From contig NZ_JAQZSJ010000004.1 of NCBI RefSeq assembly GCF_029360585.1, forward strand, positions 124,001 through 188,000: a stretch of 64,000 nt of DNA, read 5' to 3'. Under the pieces are notes generated by a model. The model did no database searches, had not been told where the DNA came from, and saw only the letters and a program-made list of their open reading frames with translations. Position 1 is the first letter of the stretch; every line of letters starts with the position of its first letter. This DNA comes from Cohnella caldifontis. Lineage in GTDB: Bacteria; Bacillota; Bacilli; Paenibacillales; Paenibacillaceae. The translations under genes were made by a program, and so were the position numbers. Positions 62,500 through 64,000 of the stretch are shown piece after piece.

Positions 62500-62620
62500 G
62501 GGGCGGGAACCTCCTTAACGAAGTCAAGGCCGGGCCTCGCTCCCGGCTCGAATGATGAATGATGTGCGATTGCGGCTTTTTAGTCCGCTCTCAACATTGT
62601 CTCCGACACGTGATTTCGCC

Positions 62621-63390
62621 GAATTAGCGCATGACATGCTCTATATTGTATTCAACCTCGTGACTCCGCCGAATTAGCGTATCACGTACGCTATCGTGCA
62701 TTCGGCCTCGCCACTCCGCCGAATTAGCGTATCACATACGCTATCGCGCCTTCTGCCTCGCTACTCCGCCGAATCAGCGTATCACGTACGCTATTGCGCC
62801 TTCAGCCTCGCCACTCCGCCGAATTAGCGTATCACATACGCTATCGCGCATTCAGCCTCGCCACTCCGCCAAATTAGCGTATCACGTACGCTATTGCGCC
62901 TTCTGCCTCGCCACTCCGCCAAATTAGCGTATCACGTACGCTATCGCGCATTCAGCATCGCCACTCCGCCGAATTAGCGTACTACGTACGCTATCGCGCC
63001 TTCTGCCTCGCCACTCCGCCGAATTAGCGTATCACGTACGCTATCGCGCATTCAGCCTCGCCACTCCGCCGAATTAGCGTATCACATACGCTATCGCGCC
63101 TTCTGCCTCGCTACTCCGCCGAATCAGCGTATCACGTACGCTATTGCGCCTTCAGCCTCGCCACTCCGCCGAATTAGCGTATCACATACGCTATCGCGCC
63201 TTCTGCCTCGCTACTCCGCCGAATCAGCGTATCACGTACGCTATTGCGCCTTCAGCCTCGCCACTCCGCCGAATTAGCGTATCACATACGCTATCGCGCA
63301 TTCAGCCTCGCCAGTCCGCCGAATTAGCGTATCACGTGCGCTATCGCCCATTCAGCCTCGCAACTCCGCCGAATTAGCGTATCACGTACG
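62621..63390. repeat. 16-copy 50-bp tandem hairpin array between tatA and tatC
   Basis: The core GAATTAGCGT (or close variant) recurs at 62621 and every 50 bp to 63371, 16 units with no length change. Each unit has a hairpin AGCGTA-TCACG-TACGCT; the loop varies (TCACA, CTACG) while the arms stay complementary, except in the first, diverged unit. Some 100-bp double units recur almost identically (62721, 63071, 63171), showing recent expansion. It does not code: three frames are used equally. Confidence 0.95.
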
Positions 63391-63429
63391 CTATCGCGCT
63401 CGCGACCGCAAACGTCCGCGCCTGCAAAC

Positions 63430-63461
63430 GCGAACAAAGGCGGCTGCGAGATGCAGCCGCC
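63430..63461 (-). terminator. Terminator directly after tatA
   Basis: Stem GGCGGCTGC (63439-63447) with GCAGCCGCC (63453-63461), followed on the minus strand by TTTGTTCG. It would cut tatC off from the tatA promoter. Confidence 0.75.
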
Positions 63462-63477
63462 CCCGCGCGACCTCGGC

Positions 63478-63711
63478 TTATTCCGGGAGGCGCCGTTCCG
63501 TCGCCGGTTGCTCCGGTTTCTCCTCCGGAGAAACGTCCACCCGGCGGGCGCCGCGATCCTGGCTGTCGTCCACCAGGTCGTTCGCGCCTTTCTTGAATTC
63601 CCGCAGCGTGCGGCCGAACGCCCTGCCCAGCTCGGGCAGCTTGTTCGGTCCGAACAGCAGCAGGGCGATCAGCACCAGCAAAATGATTCCCGATGCGCCG
63701 ATACCGCCCAT
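63478..63711 (-). CDS. tatA: Sec-independent protein translocase TatA
   Basis: 77 residues: one N-terminal membrane helix (ASGIILLVLIALLLFGPNKLPELG with the FGPNKLPEL hinge), an amphipathic helix (GRAFGRTLREFKKG) and an acidic tail. It forms the pore of the twin-arginine pathway with TatC. ATG 63711 lies 63 bp after the stop of the molybdopterin-binding gene. Confidence 0.96.
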   Translation of the reverse strand: MGGIGASGIILLVLIALLLFGPNKLPELGRAFGRTLREFKKGANDLVDDSQDRGARRVDVSPEEKPEQPATERRLPE

Positions 63712-63774
63712 TGTCGTTCACTCCAATCGATGTAAACTTCCGATCACAATCGGCTTGCGCAGAATGCAACCCGT

Positions 63775-64000
63775 TTAACGGTGCAGGCCACCGTAACCCA
63801 TGCTCACGATGTCTTCCCGCGTAATCCGATCCCCCGCCAGCACGCGGGGCAGCAGGACGTCGAATGACGTATAGGGATCGTGCATCACGCAGCCGGGCAG
63901 TCCGAAAACCGGCACCCCTTCCAAATAGCCGAACAGCAGCATGGAACCCGGAAGCATCGGCGTTCCGTAGCTGACGATGTCCGTTCCGGCCTCGGCGATG
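63775..64000 (-). CDS. Molybdopterin-binding protein (C-terminal part; start outside window)
   Basis: The last 75 residues of a frame that runs past the window edge. EAGTDIVSYGTPMLPG, VPVFGLPGCVMHDPYTSFDVLLPRVLAG and REDIVSMGYGGL match molybdopterin-binding proteins related to MoeA/MogA. Genes for molybdenum-cofactor proteins often lie next to tat genes, which fits, since molybdoenzymes use the Tat pathway. Its N-terminal domains are unseen. Confidence 0.8.
   Translation of the reverse strand, partial: IAEAGTDIVSYGTPMLPGSMLLFGYLEGVPVFGLPGCVMHDPYTSFDVLLPRVLAGDRITREDIVSMGYGGLHR

Noticed and set aside
63144-63377. 77-codon reading frame inside the 50-bp array
   Set aside because: It exists only because the repeat avoids stops in that frame. 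No ribosome site, and the period of 50 shifts frames every unit.
62621-63390. CRISPR array
   Set aside because: Units are contiguous copies with no variable spacers, and no cas gene is in the window.

Overview
The window looks like chromosomal DNA of a high-GC, spore-forming member of the Paenibacillaceae (Cohnella or Paenibacillus type). Pointers are the ydcC-alr-endoAI-endoA block, YesM/YesN-type two-component pairs beside sugar-binding lipoproteins, SLH-anchored exported proteins, a CIRCE-controlled groES-groEL operon, GlpP, and the many TTG/GTG starts behind strong GGAGG ribosome sites. No rRNA, tRNA, phage, IS element or CRISPR array was seen.

Layout. 1-7061 (+): end of dhaK, dhaL, a sugar-binding lipoprotein, a YesN-type regulator and a YesM-type kinase with two sensor halves. 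7181-9148 (-): small accessory genes. 9149-10106: a gene-free block with a 5 x 52 bp tandem hairpin array and a second repeat family in head-to-head pairs. 10165-13413 (-): MazEF-type toxin-antitoxin, alanine racemase and YdcC. 13622-21086: SLH-anchored serine hydrolase, phosphodiester glycosidase with a coiled-coil membrane protein, a GPP34 protein with a small MerR regulator, an AraC remnant and a Uup-type ABC-F protein. 21339-25537 (-): glycerol-3-phosphate module, glpP - relic of a glycerophosphodiester phosphodiesterase - ugpA - ugpE - ugpB. 25624-26403: an unusual SDR protein.

26605-36476 is a polyol/sugar module. A six-gene operon (binding lipoprotein, double ATPase, two permeases, amidohydrolase, zinc alcohol dehydrogenase) lies next to divergent gutR and gutB (sorbitol dehydrogenase). 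The palindrome TACAG-N5-CTGTA lies about 63-64 bp upstream of the predicted start of both gutB and the ABC operon, so they probably form one GutR regulon. The gutR frame is broken near 33655.

36591-47186 holds accessory enzymes and local regulators: C45 acyltransferase with AraC/GyrI-like, hydrolase with TetR, GNAT, a second hydrolase, a stalk-domain protein, an AraC gene between two Gfo/Idh/MocA oxidoreductases, and an M20 amidohydrolase. 47292-57817 is surface and signalling: a 1033-aa SLH/FN3 protein, a chemoreceptor, a CheY-like protein, a BTAD response regulator and a hybrid kinase whose central phosphorelay residues are replaced, plus an MBL-fold protein. 58074-64000 (-): groEL, groES, a chemoreceptor, tatC, a 16 x 50 bp tandem array, tatA, and the end of a molybdopterin-binding protein gene.
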